From Pseudonocardia endophytica (GTDB lineage Bacteria > Actinomycetota > Actinomycetes > Mycobacteriales > Pseudonocardiaceae): DNA of 64,000 nucleotides. The stretch spans positions 2,976,001-3,040,000 of the forward strand of contig NZ_SMFZ01000001.1 of assembly GCF_004339565.1 (NCBI RefSeq), given 5' to 3'. Position numbers and translations under genes: made by a program. This document shows, one piece after another, positions 26,041-36,850 of the stretch. The notes beneath the pieces are model-generated. The model was not told where the DNA came from, made no database searches, and worked only from the letters and a program-made list of their open reading frames with translations. Numbering within the stretch: the stretch's first letter is position 1; every line of letters begins with the position of its first letter.

Positions 26041-27129
26041 ATGCCACAGAACGTACGAGGGGTGGTCGCCCGCAAGAAGGGTGAGCCGGTCTCCGTCGAG
26101 ACCGTCGTCATCCCGGACCCGGGCCCCGGCGAGGCCGTGGTGAAGATCCAGGCCTGCGGGGTCTGTCACACCGACCTGTCCTACCGCGAGGGCGGGATCA
26201 ACGACGAGTTCCCGTTCCTGCTCGGACACGAGGCCGCCGGCGTCGTCGAGTCGGTCGGCGACGGCGTCGTCGACCTCGAGCCCGGCGACTACGTCGTGCT
26301 CAACTGGCGTGCCGTCTGCGGCGTCTGCCGGGCCTGCAAGAAGGGCAAGCCGCAGTACTGCTTCGACACGCACAACGCGAAGCAGCCGATGACGCTCGAG
26401 GACGGCACCGCGCTGTCCCCCGCGCTCGGGATCGGCGCGTTCGTGGAGAAGACGCTCGTCGCGGCCGGCCAGTGCACGAAGGTCAACCCGGACGCCCCGG
26501 CCAAGGTCGCAGGCCTGCTCGGCTGCGGCATGATGGCCGGCCTCGGCGCGGCGGTGAACACCGGCGGCATCGGCCGCGGCGACTCGATCGCCGTGATCGG
26601 CTGCGGCGGCGTCGGCGACGCGGCGATCGCCGGTGCACAGCTGGCGGGCGCGACGACGATCATCGCGGTGGACACCGACCCGCGGAAGCTGGAGTGGGCC
26701 AAGGGCTTCGGCGCCACCCACACGGTGAACGCGAAGGAGGAGGACGCGGTCGAGGCGATCCGGGCCGCCACCGACGGCAACGGCGCCGACGTCGTCGTCG
26801 AGGCGGTGGGGCACCCGGAGACCTACCGGCAGGCGTTCTACGCCCGTGACCTGGCCGGCACCGTCGTCCTGGTCGGCGTGCCGTACCCGGACATGAAGGT
26901 CCCGGACATCCCGCTGATCGACTTCTTCGGTCGCGGCGGCGCGCTCAAGTCCTCCTGGTACGGCGACTGCCTGCCCAGCCGCGACTTCCCGATGTACCTC
27001 GACCTCTACCTGCAGGGCCGCTTCCCGCTGGACAAGTTCGTCACCGAGGAGATCGCTCTCGACGGTGTCGAGCAGGCCTTCGAGAAGATGCACAAGGGCG
27101 AGGTCCTCCGTTCGGTGGTGATCTTCTAG
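26041..27129 (+). CDS. mscR: S-(hydroxymethyl)mycothiol dehydrogenase / S-nitrosomycothiol reductase
   Basis: A 362-residue zinc-dependent MDR enzyme, strongly similar in remembered sequence to mycobacterial MscR (Rv2259): [56 protein letters not shown]. Catalytic zinc ligands are C42 and H63/E64; structural zinc is C93, C96, C99, C107. It oxidises the spontaneous formaldehyde-mycothiol adduct to S-formylmycothiol with NAD+ and can reduce S-nitrosomycothiol. ATG at 26041 after a GGAG. It is 2 bp from the MBL-fold gene, as in other actinobacteria. Confidence 0.93.
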   Translation: MPQNVRGVVARKKGEPVSVETVVIPDPGPGEAVVKIQACGVCHTDLSYREGGINDEFPFLLGHEAAGVVESVGDGVVDLEPGDYVVLNWRAVCGVCRACKKGKPQYCFDTHNAKQPMTLEDGTALSPALGIGAFVEKTLVAAGQCTKVNPDAPAKVAGLLGCGMMAGLGAAVNTGGIGRGDSIAVIGCGGVGDAAIAGAQLAGATTIIAVDTDPRKLEWAKGFGATHTVNAKEEDAVEAIRAATDGNGADVVVEAVGHPETYRQAFYARDLAGTVVLVGVPYPDMKVPDIPLIDFFGRGGALKSSWYGDCLPSRDFPMYLDLYLQGRFPLDKFVTEEIALDGVEQAFEKMHKGEVLRSVVIF

Positions 27130-27131
27130 CA

Positions 27132-27761
27132 ATGGCGGGACCGATAGACAACGTCGTCACGAGTGGCACGTTCAACCTGGACGGCGGCAGCTTCGACGTC
27201 GACAACAACGTCTGGATCGTCGGGAACGACTCCGAGGTCTTCGTGATCGACGCCGCGCACGACGCGGACGCGATCGCGCAGGCCGTCGGTGACCGGCGGG
27301 TCAAGGCGATCGTGTGCACGCACGCGCACGACGACCACGTCAACCAGGCTCCGGCGCTGGCGGACCGGTTCTCCGCGCCGATCTGGCTGAACCCGAACGA
27401 GAAGGTCCTCTGGGACATGACATGGCCGGACCGGCAGCCGGACGCCGACCTGCACGACGGTGACGTGCTCACCGCGGGCGGGATCGACCTCCGGGTGTTG
27501 CAGACGCCGGGCCACTCCCCCGGCTCGTCCTGCCTGTACTCGCCGGAGCTGAAGGTCGTGTTCTCGGGCGACACGCTGTTCCAGGGCGGCCCTGGCGCGA
27601 CCGGACGGTCGTACTCCAGCTTCGACACGATCATCGAGTCGATCCGCACGACGCTGCTGACCCTGCCGGGCGACACGCAGGTCCGCACCGGCCACGGGGA
27701 CTCGACGAAGATCGGCGACGAGGCACCGCACCTCGAGGAATGGATCCGGAACGGGGGCTGA
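27132..27761 (+). CDS. MBL-fold hydrolase, probable S-formylmycothiol hydrolase
   Basis: A 209-residue metallo-beta-lactamase-fold protein with metal motif T63-H-A-H-D-D-H69, a second histidine in QTPGHSPGSS and the bridging aspartate in VFSGDTLFQGG; the last histidine is in RTGHGDST. Placed directly after mscR, it is the best candidate to hydrolyse S-formylmycothiol to formate and mycothiol. The family fit and context are strong; the exact substrate is inference. Confidence 0.8.
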   Translation: MAGPIDNVVTSGTFNLDGGSFDVDNNVWIVGNDSEVFVIDAAHDADAIAQAVGDRRVKAIVCTHAHDDHVNQAPALADRFSAPIWLNPNEKVLWDMTWPDRQPDADLHDGDVLTAGGIDLRVLQTPGHSPGSSCLYSPELKVVFSGDTLFQGGPGATGRSYSSFDTIIESIRTTLLTLPGDTQVRTGHGDSTKIGDEAPHLEEWIRNGG

Positions 27762-27777
27762 CCCCTCCCGCACCCGA

Positions 27778-27824
27778 ACGAAGGGGCCGTTCGTGCACCG
27801 TGAGTGCACGAACGGCCCCTTCGT
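27778..27824. terminator. Perfect 21-bp hairpin, copy B of the dispersed element
   Basis: Left arm 27778-27798 begins ACGAAGGGGCCGTTCG and pairs exactly with 27804-27824 around CGTGA. It lies between the convergent MBL-fold and MFS genes and can end both transcripts. Confidence 0.75.
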
Positions 27825-27828
27825 CGCG

Positions 27829-28947
27829 TCACCCGGCAGGTGAGCGGCGCAGCACGGCAGGGGTGAGAACGGCCAGGACGGCCGCCGCGGCGCCGAAGGC
27901 GACGCCGAACCCGAACGGCTGCGCGACGGCACCGAGCGCCGTCGCGCCGAGTCCGGTGCCGGCGTCGTAGCCGATGTTCCACTGCGCACTGGCTCCGCCG
28001 TACCCGCCGGGCCCGGCCTGGGCGAACAGCGCCACGAGCGCGGCGTTCTGCACGATCCCGAAGCCGGCGCCGACCAGCAGCGCCCCGGCGACCAGACCGC
28101 CCGTCCCGGCGACCGCGACGAGCACCAGGCCCACCGCCGTCGCACCCACCCCGGCCGGCAGCAGCATGCCGGGCCGGATGCCGCGGTCGGCGATCTCACC
28201 GGCCACGCCACGCCCGACGAGCGCGGCGAGCCCCGTGAGCAGCAGCGCCGCGGGCACCGCGACGGTCGCGGCCGGGGCCAGCAGCGGCGCGAACGTGACC
28301 ACGGCACCCTGGGCCGTGGCGCAACCCAGCATCGCCAGGAAGGGCGGACCCGGGCGCCACGGTCGCCGTTCCCGCGGCCGCAGGTGTTCCGGCGGCGTCG
28401 CCGCCACCGGCCGCATCCCGATCACGACGAGCGCGGCCAGCACCGGCATGACGCCCGCGGTCCAGAACACGGCCGGGAACCCGAACGCGTCGGCCACCCC
28501 GACGCCCGCCGGGAGCAGCAGCACGTTCGGCAGGCCGATCGCGTACCCGAACCGCGCCGAGGCCCGTCCCCGCTCGTCCGGCGTCACCAGCTCGGCCACC
28601 AGCGCCGACCCGGCGACGGTGAGCAGCCCGAACCCGATCCCGCGCAGCACGCACACGACGAGCACCGGGGCGAGATCGGCGGAGAGGATCAACAGCGGGG
28701 ACGGCGGACCGAGCAGCAGCGCGCCGGCCACCAGCACCGGGCGGTGGCCGAACCGCCTCAGCAGGGCGGGCACGCCGAGCTGGGTGCCGACCGTGACGGC
28801 CATCAGGACACCCGTCGACAGCCCAGCACCGAACTCGCCGGACCCGCCACGCGCCACCCACAGCGGGACGGCGGGCAGCAGCAGCGCGTAACCGCCGAAC
28901 CCGACCAGGGAGAACAGCAGCAGGAGGCGGAAGTCGCGGCCGTACAC
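27829..28947 (-). CDS. MFS transporter
   Basis: A 372-residue major facilitator with about 12 helices and the loop-2/3 motif LRRFGHRPVLVAGALLL. It starts (GTG) 10 bp after the amidohydrolase stop and may be the last gene of the mim transcript. The cargo is unknown; export of a toxic product or uptake of a substrate are both possible. Confidence 0.75.
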   Translation of the reverse strand: MYGRDFRLLLLFSLVGFGGYALLLPAVPLWVARGGSGEFGAGLSTGVLMAVTVGTQLGVPALLRRFGHRPVLVAGALLLGPPSPLLILSADLAPVLVVCVLRGIGFGLLTVAGSALVAELVTPDERGRASARFGYAIGLPNVLLLPAGVGVADAFGFPAVFWTAGVMPVLAALVVIGMRPVAATPPEHLRPRERRPWRPGPPFLAMLGCATAQGAVVTFAPLLAPAATVAVPAALLLTGLAALVGRGVAGEIADRGIRPGMLLPAGVGATAVGLVLVAVAGTGGLVAGALLVGAGFGIVQNAALVALFAQAGPGGYGGASAQWNIGYDAGTGLGATALGAVAQPFGFGVAFGAAAAVLAVLTPAVLRRSPAG

Positions 28948-28957
28948 GGCCGTCTGA

Positions 28958-30091
28958 CTACCTCATCGGCGACGACCGGCGCGCACGGGGCGCGGTGACC
29001 TCGGCCGACAGCCGGTACAGACGGGCGGCGGTGCCGCCGAGCACGGCTCGCCGCGCGTCCGCGTCGAGGTCGGGGAACTCGCCGCCGAGCTCGTCCGGGT
29101 AGCGGTGCGCGACGAACTCGCGGACCAGCCTCGCCGGGCGCACGAGCGGGTAGCCGCTGCCGAACATCAGCCGGTCCGGGCCGAACGCGGCGACCAGCCG
29201 CCCGAGCGCGCGGCCGGCCTCGACCGGGTAGCGGCGCAGGGCCACCAGGAGCTCGGTGAGCAGGACGTACACGTTGGACAGGCGCGCCATGCGACACAGC
29301 ACGTCGGTCGGCAGCGATCCGGCGCCGAGCACGAACCGCACCCGGGGCAGCGCGGAGGCCAGCTCGCTGATCTCGGTCGCGTCGAACCCGCCGGCCGGGA
29401 GCGGCCCGGTGTTGCGGGCGCGCACCGGCAGCGCCGACCCCGCCCGCACCGGCTCGGCCCAGCTCGGCCATCGCGGCCGCCGCTCGGACGTCCCGCTCTC
29501 CACCACGCCCGCCTGCGCCCACTCCGGGGCGCCGGGCATCGGGTGCACCAGCGGTCCGACGCCGATGTGCACGACCGGCGCCCCGGCCTGCTCGGCCCGG
29601 GACAGGACCCGTCGCAGCCACGGAGCGCCGAGCTGCAGGCGCGCCTCCGGGCGGCGTGCCGGGACGACGGTGAGCCCGCGCAGGTCGTCGCGCCGCACCT
29701 GGGCGGCGATCCCGCGCAGCCGCGACCGGTCGGCTGCCGGGTCCACCTCGCCGCAGAGGATCAGCCGGCCCGCGGCGGCGCGGTCCCCGGCCAGCTCCGT
29801 GTGCCAGGACAGCGGGGCGAACCCGAGCACGAACAGGTCGGAGAACGACGCGGGCTGCAGCACGGCGCGATCCACGCCGGAGCCGAGGACGTCGCCGATC
29901 AGGTCCCGGTCGGTCACCTGCCCGAACGCGTCGGCGGACATCGGACGGGGCGAGTGATCGAGCATCCGGTGCCGATGGTGCAGGTCGGCGACGAACTGCT
30001 CGCCCGCGGGGCCCGCCTGGTTGTGCGGCCTGCCGTCCCAGGCGTGCACCTGCGCGTCGACGACGAGGTAGCGCTCCGAGTCGATGTCCAC
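28958..30091 (-). CDS. Amidohydrolase-2-like protein of the mim locus, probably with altered active site
   Basis: A 377-residue TIM-barrel protein. The N-terminal VVDAQVHAWDG keeps part of the metal motif. The usual late GSDYP motif reads MFGSGYPLVRPA, so the metal-ligand aspartate is glycine. Amidohydrolase genes accompany mim/prm monooxygenase clusters in actinobacteria without a firm role. GTG 30091 is chosen with GGGAGGG upstream. It follows the GroEL-like gene after a strong hairpin. Confidence 0.75.
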   Translation of the reverse strand: MDIDSERYLVVDAQVHAWDGRPHNQAGPAGEQFVADLHHRHRMLDHSPRPMSADAFGQVTDRDLIGDVLGSGVDRAVLQPASFSDLFVLGFAPLSWHTELAGDRAAAGRLILCGEVDPAADRSRLRGIAAQVRRDDLRGLTVVPARRPEARLQLGAPWLRRVLSRAEQAGAPVVHIGVGPLVHPMPGAPEWAQAGVVESGTSERRPRWPSWAEPVRAGSALPVRARNTGPLPAGGFDATEISELASALPRVRFVLGAGSLPTDVLCRMARLSNVYVLLTELLVALRRYPVEAGRALGRLVAAFGPDRLMFGSGYPLVRPARLVREFVAHRYPDELGGEFPDLDADARRAVLGGTAARLYRLSAEVTAPRARRSSPMR

Positions 30092-30120
30092 GCGGCACCC
30101 TCCCGTCGTCGTGCATGACA

Positions 30121-30155
30121 CGCGCCCGGGCCGGGGTCGGCCCGGCCCGGGCGCG
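30121..30155 (-). terminator. 15-bp GC hairpin after mimG
   Basis: CGCGCCCGGGCCGGG (30121-30135) pairs perfectly with 30141-30155 around GTCGG, between the GroEL-like gene and the amidohydrolase gene. It may be a partial terminator or an mRNA-stabilising stem, since no clear U-run follows. Confidence 0.65.
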
Positions 30156-30176
30156 GTCGCTCTTCGTGCTCCGACC

Positions 30177-31969
<1,793 letters not shown>

Positions 31970-31992
31970 GGGCGTTCTCGGGCCGGTACGGC

Positions 31993-32373
31993 CTACTGGC
32001 TGACCTCGGGCGGCAGCATGTCGCCGATGAACTCGGCGGCCTCCTCCAGGTTGCCGAACATGATCGTCCGGTCATCCATGTGGATCATCTTGCCGTAGTG
32101 CGTCGACATGTTCTCCTCGAACTCGGCCGCGTCGTAGAAGTCCTCGTCCTCGCCGAGGGCCTCGCAGATGTCCGAGTACACGAAGTCCATGCGACCGACA
32201 CAGTCCACCCGGATCATGGACGGGAGGTGCGTGACCGTCACGTTCTCCTGACGGTCCATCACCTCCGCCACGACGGCACCCACCTGGTTGTTCATCAGGG
32301 TGACGCCGGCCATTCCGGACGCGCTGTTGTCGGCCTTGTACGGATCCGGGGCCGTCTTGAACGAACGAGTCAC
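31993..32373 (-). CDS. mimD: Monooxygenase coupling/effector protein (MmoB/DmpM type)
   Basis: A 126-residue cofactorless regulatory subunit of a soluble di-iron monooxygenase. Recognised by VGAVVAEVMDRQENVTVTHLPSMIRVDCVG and the late MIHMDDRTIMFGNLEEA, as in MmoB-like proteins. It binds the hydroxylase and controls electron transfer and substrate access. The GTG start overlaps the mimC stop (GTGA). Confidence 0.9.
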   Translation of the reverse strand: MTRSFKTAPDPYKADNSASGMAGVTLMNNQVGAVVAEVMDRQENVTVTHLPSMIRVDCVGRMDFVYSDICEALGEDEDFYDAAEFEENMSTHYGKMIHMDDRTIMFGNLEEAAEFIGDMLPPEVSQ

Positions 32374-33554
32374 TGGTTCAGCTCCTTCGGGGTCTCGAGT
32401 CCGAGGTCGTTGATGATTCCGGCGAACCGGCTCTTGGCCCGGTCGAGGCTGTCCTCGAAGCGCGGGGGCTTCGCGTCCGGCAGCGACCAGATGGGCTGCA
32501 GCGTCCGGGCCGCCTCGAGGCACTGCGGGACCCAGTGCGAGAGCCAGCCCTGCATCAGCTGCTTGTTGTGGTCGGCGAACTCCCGATCCTGCGTGAGCGG
32601 GCCGAAACAGGCCTGCGTCCAGCGCAGGTCGCGCTGGGCGTAGTCGTACTCGGCGGCACCCATCACGGTCGGGGTGACGAAGTCACCGTTGCCGGCCGCG
32701 GCCTGCATGACCAGGTTGGACCGGAACAGCTCACCGATCAGCGGCTCGAACACGACGTTCGTGGCGAACACCGACTCGCCCCAGTCGTCGTCGACCGCGG
32801 TCAGCGCCTCGGCGACCTTGCGCACGCCCTGCCACTCGGCGTCCTCGTTCCACGCCGGCAGGTGAGCGGTGCCGTCGAAGCCGTCGATCTCCTCGGTCAG
32901 CGTCAGGTTGTACAGCGCGAGGTCCTGCGCGAACCGGATCTTGTGCATGCTGTTCACCGCCATGGCGGTGTTGTGCATGTTCGTCGGGCCGGAGCGGTTG
33001 CAGGCGGCGAAGACGTAGAGGCCGAGACCGTGCTCGACGTGCATCCAGGCGCCGACGTTGCGCTCCACGAACTGCTTCCAGTTCGACGTCCAGTTGTCGA
33101 ACGCCTTCGCGTTGCGGGCGTTCTCGATGTTCTGCTGGACCTGCCGGACAACGTTCGCGTTGTACCGGTAGAAAGTGAGCTCCCACTCCTCGTTCGGGTC
33201 GCGGAACTCGTGCCAGCCGTGCGCCGGCCAGTCGTAGCCCTTGCCGCCGGAACCGGGGTAGCGCTCGGGCTCGGGGCGGTCGACGCCCCACGCCTTGAGC
33301 TTCGTCCAGTGCAGCGGGTAGCCGGCCGTGCCGTCGGCGAACCCGTAGATCCAGCCCTGCGAGAGGTAGTGCCGGGGGTCGGGCTGTACGTCGACGGTGA
33401 CGTCCTCGTAGTGCGTCTGCTTGCGCTTCGCCGGGACGTAGTAGTTGTAGCGACGGGCGCCGGGGCCCGAGTCGGGGAACTCGCGTGCGCCCGCTTCCGC
33501 GTCGGTGAAGACGGGCTTCGGAACGCTTCTTTCTGGCTTCTCCGTGGTGGTCAT
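32370..33554 (-). CDS. mimC: Monooxygenase hydroxylase small (beta) subunit
   Basis: A 394-residue beta subunit of the soluble di-iron monooxygenase hydroxylase. It has the ferritin-like fold but lacks the paired ExxH iron ligands of the alpha subunit. Family segments include RRYNYYVPAKRKQTHYEDVTVDVQ near the N-terminus and HVEHGLGLYVFAACNRSG. It pairs with MimA as (alpha-beta)2. Overlaps mimB by 4 bp (ATGA) and mimD by 4 bp (GTGA), so mimBCD are translationally coupled. Confidence 0.93.
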   Translation of the reverse strand: MTTTEKPERSVPKPVFTDAEAGAREFPDSGPGARRYNYYVPAKRKQTHYEDVTVDVQPDPRHYLSQGWIYGFADGTAGYPLHWTKLKAWGVDRPEPERYPGSGGKGYDWPAHGWHEFRDPNEEWELTFYRYNANVVRQVQQNIENARNAKAFDNWTSNWKQFVERNVGAWMHVEHGLGLYVFAACNRSGPTNMHNTAMAVNSMHKIRFAQDLALYNLTLTEEIDGFDGTAHLPAWNEDAEWQGVRKVAEALTAVDDDWGESVFATNVVFEPLIGELFRSNLVMQAAAGNGDFVTPTVMGAAEYDYAQRDLRWTQACFGPLTQDREFADHNKQLMQGWLSHWVPQCLEAARTLQPIWSLPDAKPPRFEDSLDRAKSRFAGIINDLGLETPKELNQ

Positions 33555-34609
33555 GAACCGTCCTCGCCTTCCGATTCACCGGTGGTGGTGAACTTGTCGT
33601 AGAAGATGTGCTCTTCCTTCACTCCGAGCTTGGTCAAACTGGCGATCGCCGCGTCGACCATCGGCGGCGGACCGCAGACATAGGCATCTGCTCCCTTCAG
33701 ATCGCTGAGATCGGCCTCGACCACCTCGGTGATCAGTCCGGTGCGCCCGGTCCATTCCGCGTCGTCGGCCGCGTCGGACAGGGCGGGGATGTAGGAGAAA
33801 CCGGACTTCAGCTGTTCGCCGAGTTCGGTGATCTCCTTCTCGAAGCACAGATCGGCGGCCGTCCGGGCGCCGTAGTAGAACGTCACCTTGCGTTCCACCT
33901 CGCGCTCGGCCAGCGAGCGCAGCAGGGACAACAGCGGTGACATTCCGGCGCCACCACCGACGAAGATCAGGTCCGACGAGCGGCTCTCCCGGAGAGTGCA
34001 GGTCCCGAACGGTGCCTCCACCTCGATCCGATCGCCCACGGAGACGCGTTCGGCGAGGAACTGGGAGAACAGACCGTCGGGATAGATCTTGATGACGAAC
34101 TCCAGGAGCCCGTCCCGGTTCGGCGTGTTCGCCATCGAGAACGACCGCGACTCGCCGGTCCCCGGGATCGTGAAATCCATGTACTGACCCGGAAAGAACT
34201 TGATCTCCGACGGCTCCACCATCTTCACGACGAGATGGCGCATATCGTGCGTGACCGCCTCGTTCGAGACGACCTCCACCGTCCCCTTCGTCAGCGGAAG
34301 ACCCGACCGGATGATCTCCTCGTCATAGTTCAGCAGCTCGATCGTCAGGTCCTCGTACGCATGCGCACGACACAGGAGCGTCGAGCCCTCCTCACGCTCA
34401 TAGTCCGGCAACGCGAACGTGGAGTACGAGTCGTACTCGATGTCCTCCCCCTCGAGGACGAACGACTTGCACGCCGCGCACTGACCCTCCTTGCAGCCGT
34501 GCATGAGCTGAACGCCCTGCTCGGCAGCAGCACGGAGAATCGTCTGGTCCTCGTCGGCCTCGATCTCGATGCCGACCGGCTCGAACCGCACGATGTGTTT
34601 GTCACCCAA
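33551..34609 (-). CDS. mimB: Monooxygenase NADH reductase, [2Fe-2S]/FAD
   Basis: A 352-residue reductase: plant-type [2Fe-2S] domain with C39, C44, C47 and C80, FAD motif RSFSMANTP in the middle, and NAD(P)H motif VGGGAGMSPLLSLL toward the end. It passes electrons from NADH to the di-iron hydroxylase. The start is TTG at 34609 with GGAAGG about 9 nt upstream; no ATG fits the conserved N-terminus IVRFEPVGIEIEADEDQ. A 194-bp gap with a hairpin separates it from mimA. Confidence 0.92.
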   Translation of the reverse strand: MGDKHIVRFEPVGIEIEADEDQTILRAAAEQGVQLMHGCKEGQCAACKSFVLEGEDIEYDSYSTFALPDYEREEGSTLLCRAHAYEDLTIELLNYDEEIIRSGLPLTKGTVEVVSNEAVTHDMRHLVVKMVEPSEIKFFPGQYMDFTIPGTGESRSFSMANTPNRDGLLEFVIKIYPDGLFSQFLAERVSVGDRIEVEAPFGTCTLRESRSSDLIFVGGGAGMSPLLSLLRSLAEREVERKVTFYYGARTAADLCFEKEITELGEQLKSGFSYIPALSDAADDAEWTGRTGLITEVVEADLSDLKGADAYVCGPPPMVDAAIASLTKLGVKEEHIFYDKFTTTGESEGEDGS

Positions 34610-34692
34610 TGGAGAGAACCTTCCGCTCCGATAAACCAGACGAATCGGACATGTAACGGTGTAAGAGCGCGTTTGCGGGCAGGGGAGGGCGA

Positions 34693-34721
34693 CCCGACCG
34701 GGAGGAAACCCCCCGGTCGGG
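34693..34721 (-). terminator. Hairpin between mimA and mimB
   Basis: CCCGACCGGG (34693-34702) pairs with CCCGGTCGGG (34712-34721); AGG/CCC in the loop may extend it. It sits in the 194-bp gap 34610-34803, which holds no gene. It may set a lower level of mimBCD than mimA or protect the 3' end of processed mimA mRNA. Confidence 0.6.
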
Positions 34722-34803
34722 CCAGCAGGGAGAGGACTCCCTCACCGAGTCCGAGGACTCAGTTCGGGAGACCTCCCCCCTCGCCTGACCCGCGCTCAGG
34801 CGT

Positions 34804-36453
34804 TCAGTTCGCCGGAGCCGGGCGACCGGCCGGACCCTGCTTGTTGTAGTCGGCGACGTAGGCCGCCCGCTCCTCGTCGTTCATCTCGTTGAAGAGGACG
34901 TTGGGGCTCTGCAGCGGAGCGAGCCGCCGCATGTGGTCCAGCGTCCACATCTTCTTCGGGTCGAGATCGAGGTGCGGCTGGGCGGTCATGGTGTTGCCGT
35001 CGTCGCGGACGAAGCCCATGTCCTGGACCACGTCGGCCCAGTTCCAGCCGTGGTACAGCGTCTCCCACTCACGCTTACCGACCAGCTTGCCCATGTTCGG
35101 GGTCTCGCGACCCTGGTACGTGGGCCGGAACGCCTCGGCGTCGGTCCAGCGGCAGACCTCGTGGCAGTACGTGCGGTGCTGGCCGTCGACGTAGTCCACG
35201 ACCATGTCCTCACGCACCAGACACGGGACCATGCACGTCCAGCAACGCGCCGGGTAGACGTAGTCCACGTCCTCGGCGACGATCGGGTTGTGCCCGTTCG
35301 GCTTCGCCAGACGGTTGTAGTTCTCCCACCACTTGCCGTACTTGTCGTACCAGCCCGGGTACTTGTACTCGAACCACTCGAAGTCCTCGTCGGTCATGCC
35401 GTCGATGCGCCAGTAGTTGGCGAGCCAACCGGTGGCGAAGAACTGCGCGACCTCGTGGACGTAGCCCTTCTCCCAGATCTGCTTCCACGACTCTTCGATC
35501 AGGTCGTGGGGGATGACCAGGCCGTACTTCTCGAGCGGCACCAGGTAGGCACGGTAGTAGTCGTCGTAGATCCAGCGACGCCACATCTCCGCGTAGGACT
35601 CGCGGTCCTTACGACGGTCCTTCGTGCCGTACTCGATGAACGTGCCGATGGCGGCGTCCACCACGCGGTGGTTGTTCCACCACGCGTAGCGCAGGTCGCG
35701 CTCGAGCAGCTGGCGGTTGTCCTCGTCCGACAGCGCCATCAGAAGCGTGGCGTAGCCGTTCGAGATGTGCCGCGACTCGTCGGACTGCACCGAGTGGAAC
35801 ACCGTCGGCAGCAGGTAGTCACCGTTGGCCGCGGCCTCGGACGGCATGGCCACGAACAGCGTGTTCGTGAAGGCCGTCTCGGCGACGATCGTCAGGTAGA
35901 TGCTGGCCGCGGTGATCGCGTCACCGGTGATGAAGCCCTCGGCGAACTGACGGCCGATCGTGCCGCAGTAGTCCGAGTGGAAGTTCCGCAGCGAGTTGTT
36001 GAAGCCCGCCGGGTCGATGTAGTTGTTCATGTACAGGCGCTTCAGGTTCTGCTGGATCGTCGAGTGACGCACCTCGTCGATCATCTGAATCGCCTGGCCG
36101 TTGTGCAGCTCCGGGTTCGGCACGGCCTGGAACAGCATCGGCATCGACCGCGCGGCCGAGACCTCCGGGAGCGGGATGATGGACAGGAACAGCTTCTGCC
36201 ACTCCAGCCAGCGCTCCTGCACGCCCCGGAACATGTTCCCGCGGATCGCGCCGTCGGACGCACCGTAGACACGGTGGTCCTTCTCCTCCTGCATCGGGAA
36301 GTAGGACCTGAGCACCTGCTTCAGGGGGTCCTTCTTCGCCGCCTTGCGGAAGGTGTAGTCGGTTCCGTACTTCATGTACGGCTCGTGGTACTGCGGCTCC
36401 CAGGAAAGCTCCTGGATCTTCTGGTGAGCCTTTGCCAAGCTCTGCCGACTCAC
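34804..36453 (-). CDS. mimA: Di-iron monooxygenase hydroxylase large (alpha) subunit
   Basis: The 549-residue catalytic subunit. Iron ligands are E97, E127/H130 (IDEVRH), E192 and E226/H229 (SDESRH). Spacings of 30 between the first two glutamates and 34 between the later two equal those of methane monooxygenase. The order alpha-reductase-beta-coupling is that of propane/acetone monooxygenases PrmABCD and MimABCD, which hydroxylate propane at C2, acetone to acetol and phenols. GTG start with GAGGAG. It is first in the operon and transcribed away from mimR. Substrate range is inferred from the gene order and family. Confidence 0.93.
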   Translation of the reverse strand: MSRQSLAKAHQKIQELSWEPQYHEPYMKYGTDYTFRKAAKKDPLKQVLRSYFPMQEEKDHRVYGASDGAIRGNMFRGVQERWLEWQKLFLSIIPLPEVSAARSMPMLFQAVPNPELHNGQAIQMIDEVRHSTIQQNLKRLYMNNYIDPAGFNNSLRNFHSDYCGTIGRQFAEGFITGDAITAASIYLTIVAETAFTNTLFVAMPSEAAANGDYLLPTVFHSVQSDESRHISNGYATLLMALSDEDNRQLLERDLRYAWWNNHRVVDAAIGTFIEYGTKDRRKDRESYAEMWRRWIYDDYYRAYLVPLEKYGLVIPHDLIEESWKQIWEKGYVHEVAQFFATGWLANYWRIDGMTDEDFEWFEYKYPGWYDKYGKWWENYNRLAKPNGHNPIVAEDVDYVYPARCWTCMVPCLVREDMVVDYVDGQHRTYCHEVCRWTDAEAFRPTYQGRETPNMGKLVGKREWETLYHGWNWADVVQDMGFVRDDGNTMTAQPHLDLDPKKMWTLDHMRRLAPLQSPNVLFNEMNDEERAAYVADYNKQGPAGRPAPAN

Positions 36454-36850
36454 GGCTTCTCCTCACAGTGGTGGGTTGTGGTCGGATTTTCGGTCCGCCC
36501 GGTCGTGCGTCGTTCGTGTGACCGGACCCCGTCCTCGTCTCCGCGGGTGGAGCCGGCTCCTCACCGGTCCCGAGCCTCGGAGGGCTACGGCCACTCGCCC
36601 GACCGCCGGACCGCGGAGCGAGCGCGGGCGCCCCGGGTTGTGGTCGAACGCGGAATCAAACGGGCACCGTGTGGCCCCGATCTCTTCCGTGCTGCGAATC
36701 ACACATGCACGGCCCGGCACCTGGGGTCTCAATATGAGACGCTGCCCGACACACCCCGGTGGTGATCTCTCTTCTGTCCCAGTAATGTTCTTGGGGCTAC
36801 CCGGCTGCACCGCACACGCGGACCGTCGCTGCTCCGAGGAGGGCAACCGG
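36454..36850. promoter_or_regulatory. mimA-mimR divergent control region
   Basis: 397 bp without a supported gene. The clearest site is the palindrome GTCTCA-ATA-TGAGAC (36726-36740). No TGGCAC-N5-TTGC type sigma54 promoter was found on either strand. GAGGAGGG at about 36837 precedes the TTG chosen for mimR. The mimA promoter itself could not be placed with confidence. Confidence 0.55.

Noticed and set aside
34933..36765. A 610-codon open frame opposite mimA
   Set aside because: It is a shadow of mimA; no domain is recognisable and it overlaps the conserved iron-binding region in full.
36454..36850. Sigma54-type promoter for mimA, expected from the regulator class
   Set aside because: No TGGCAC-N5-TTGC match on either strand, and the regulator lacks the sigma54-contact loop.
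36476..36850. N-terminal extension of MimR from 36476
   Set aside because: The translation is Arg/Pro-rich and unlike the family; TTG 36851 has a strong ribosome binding site.
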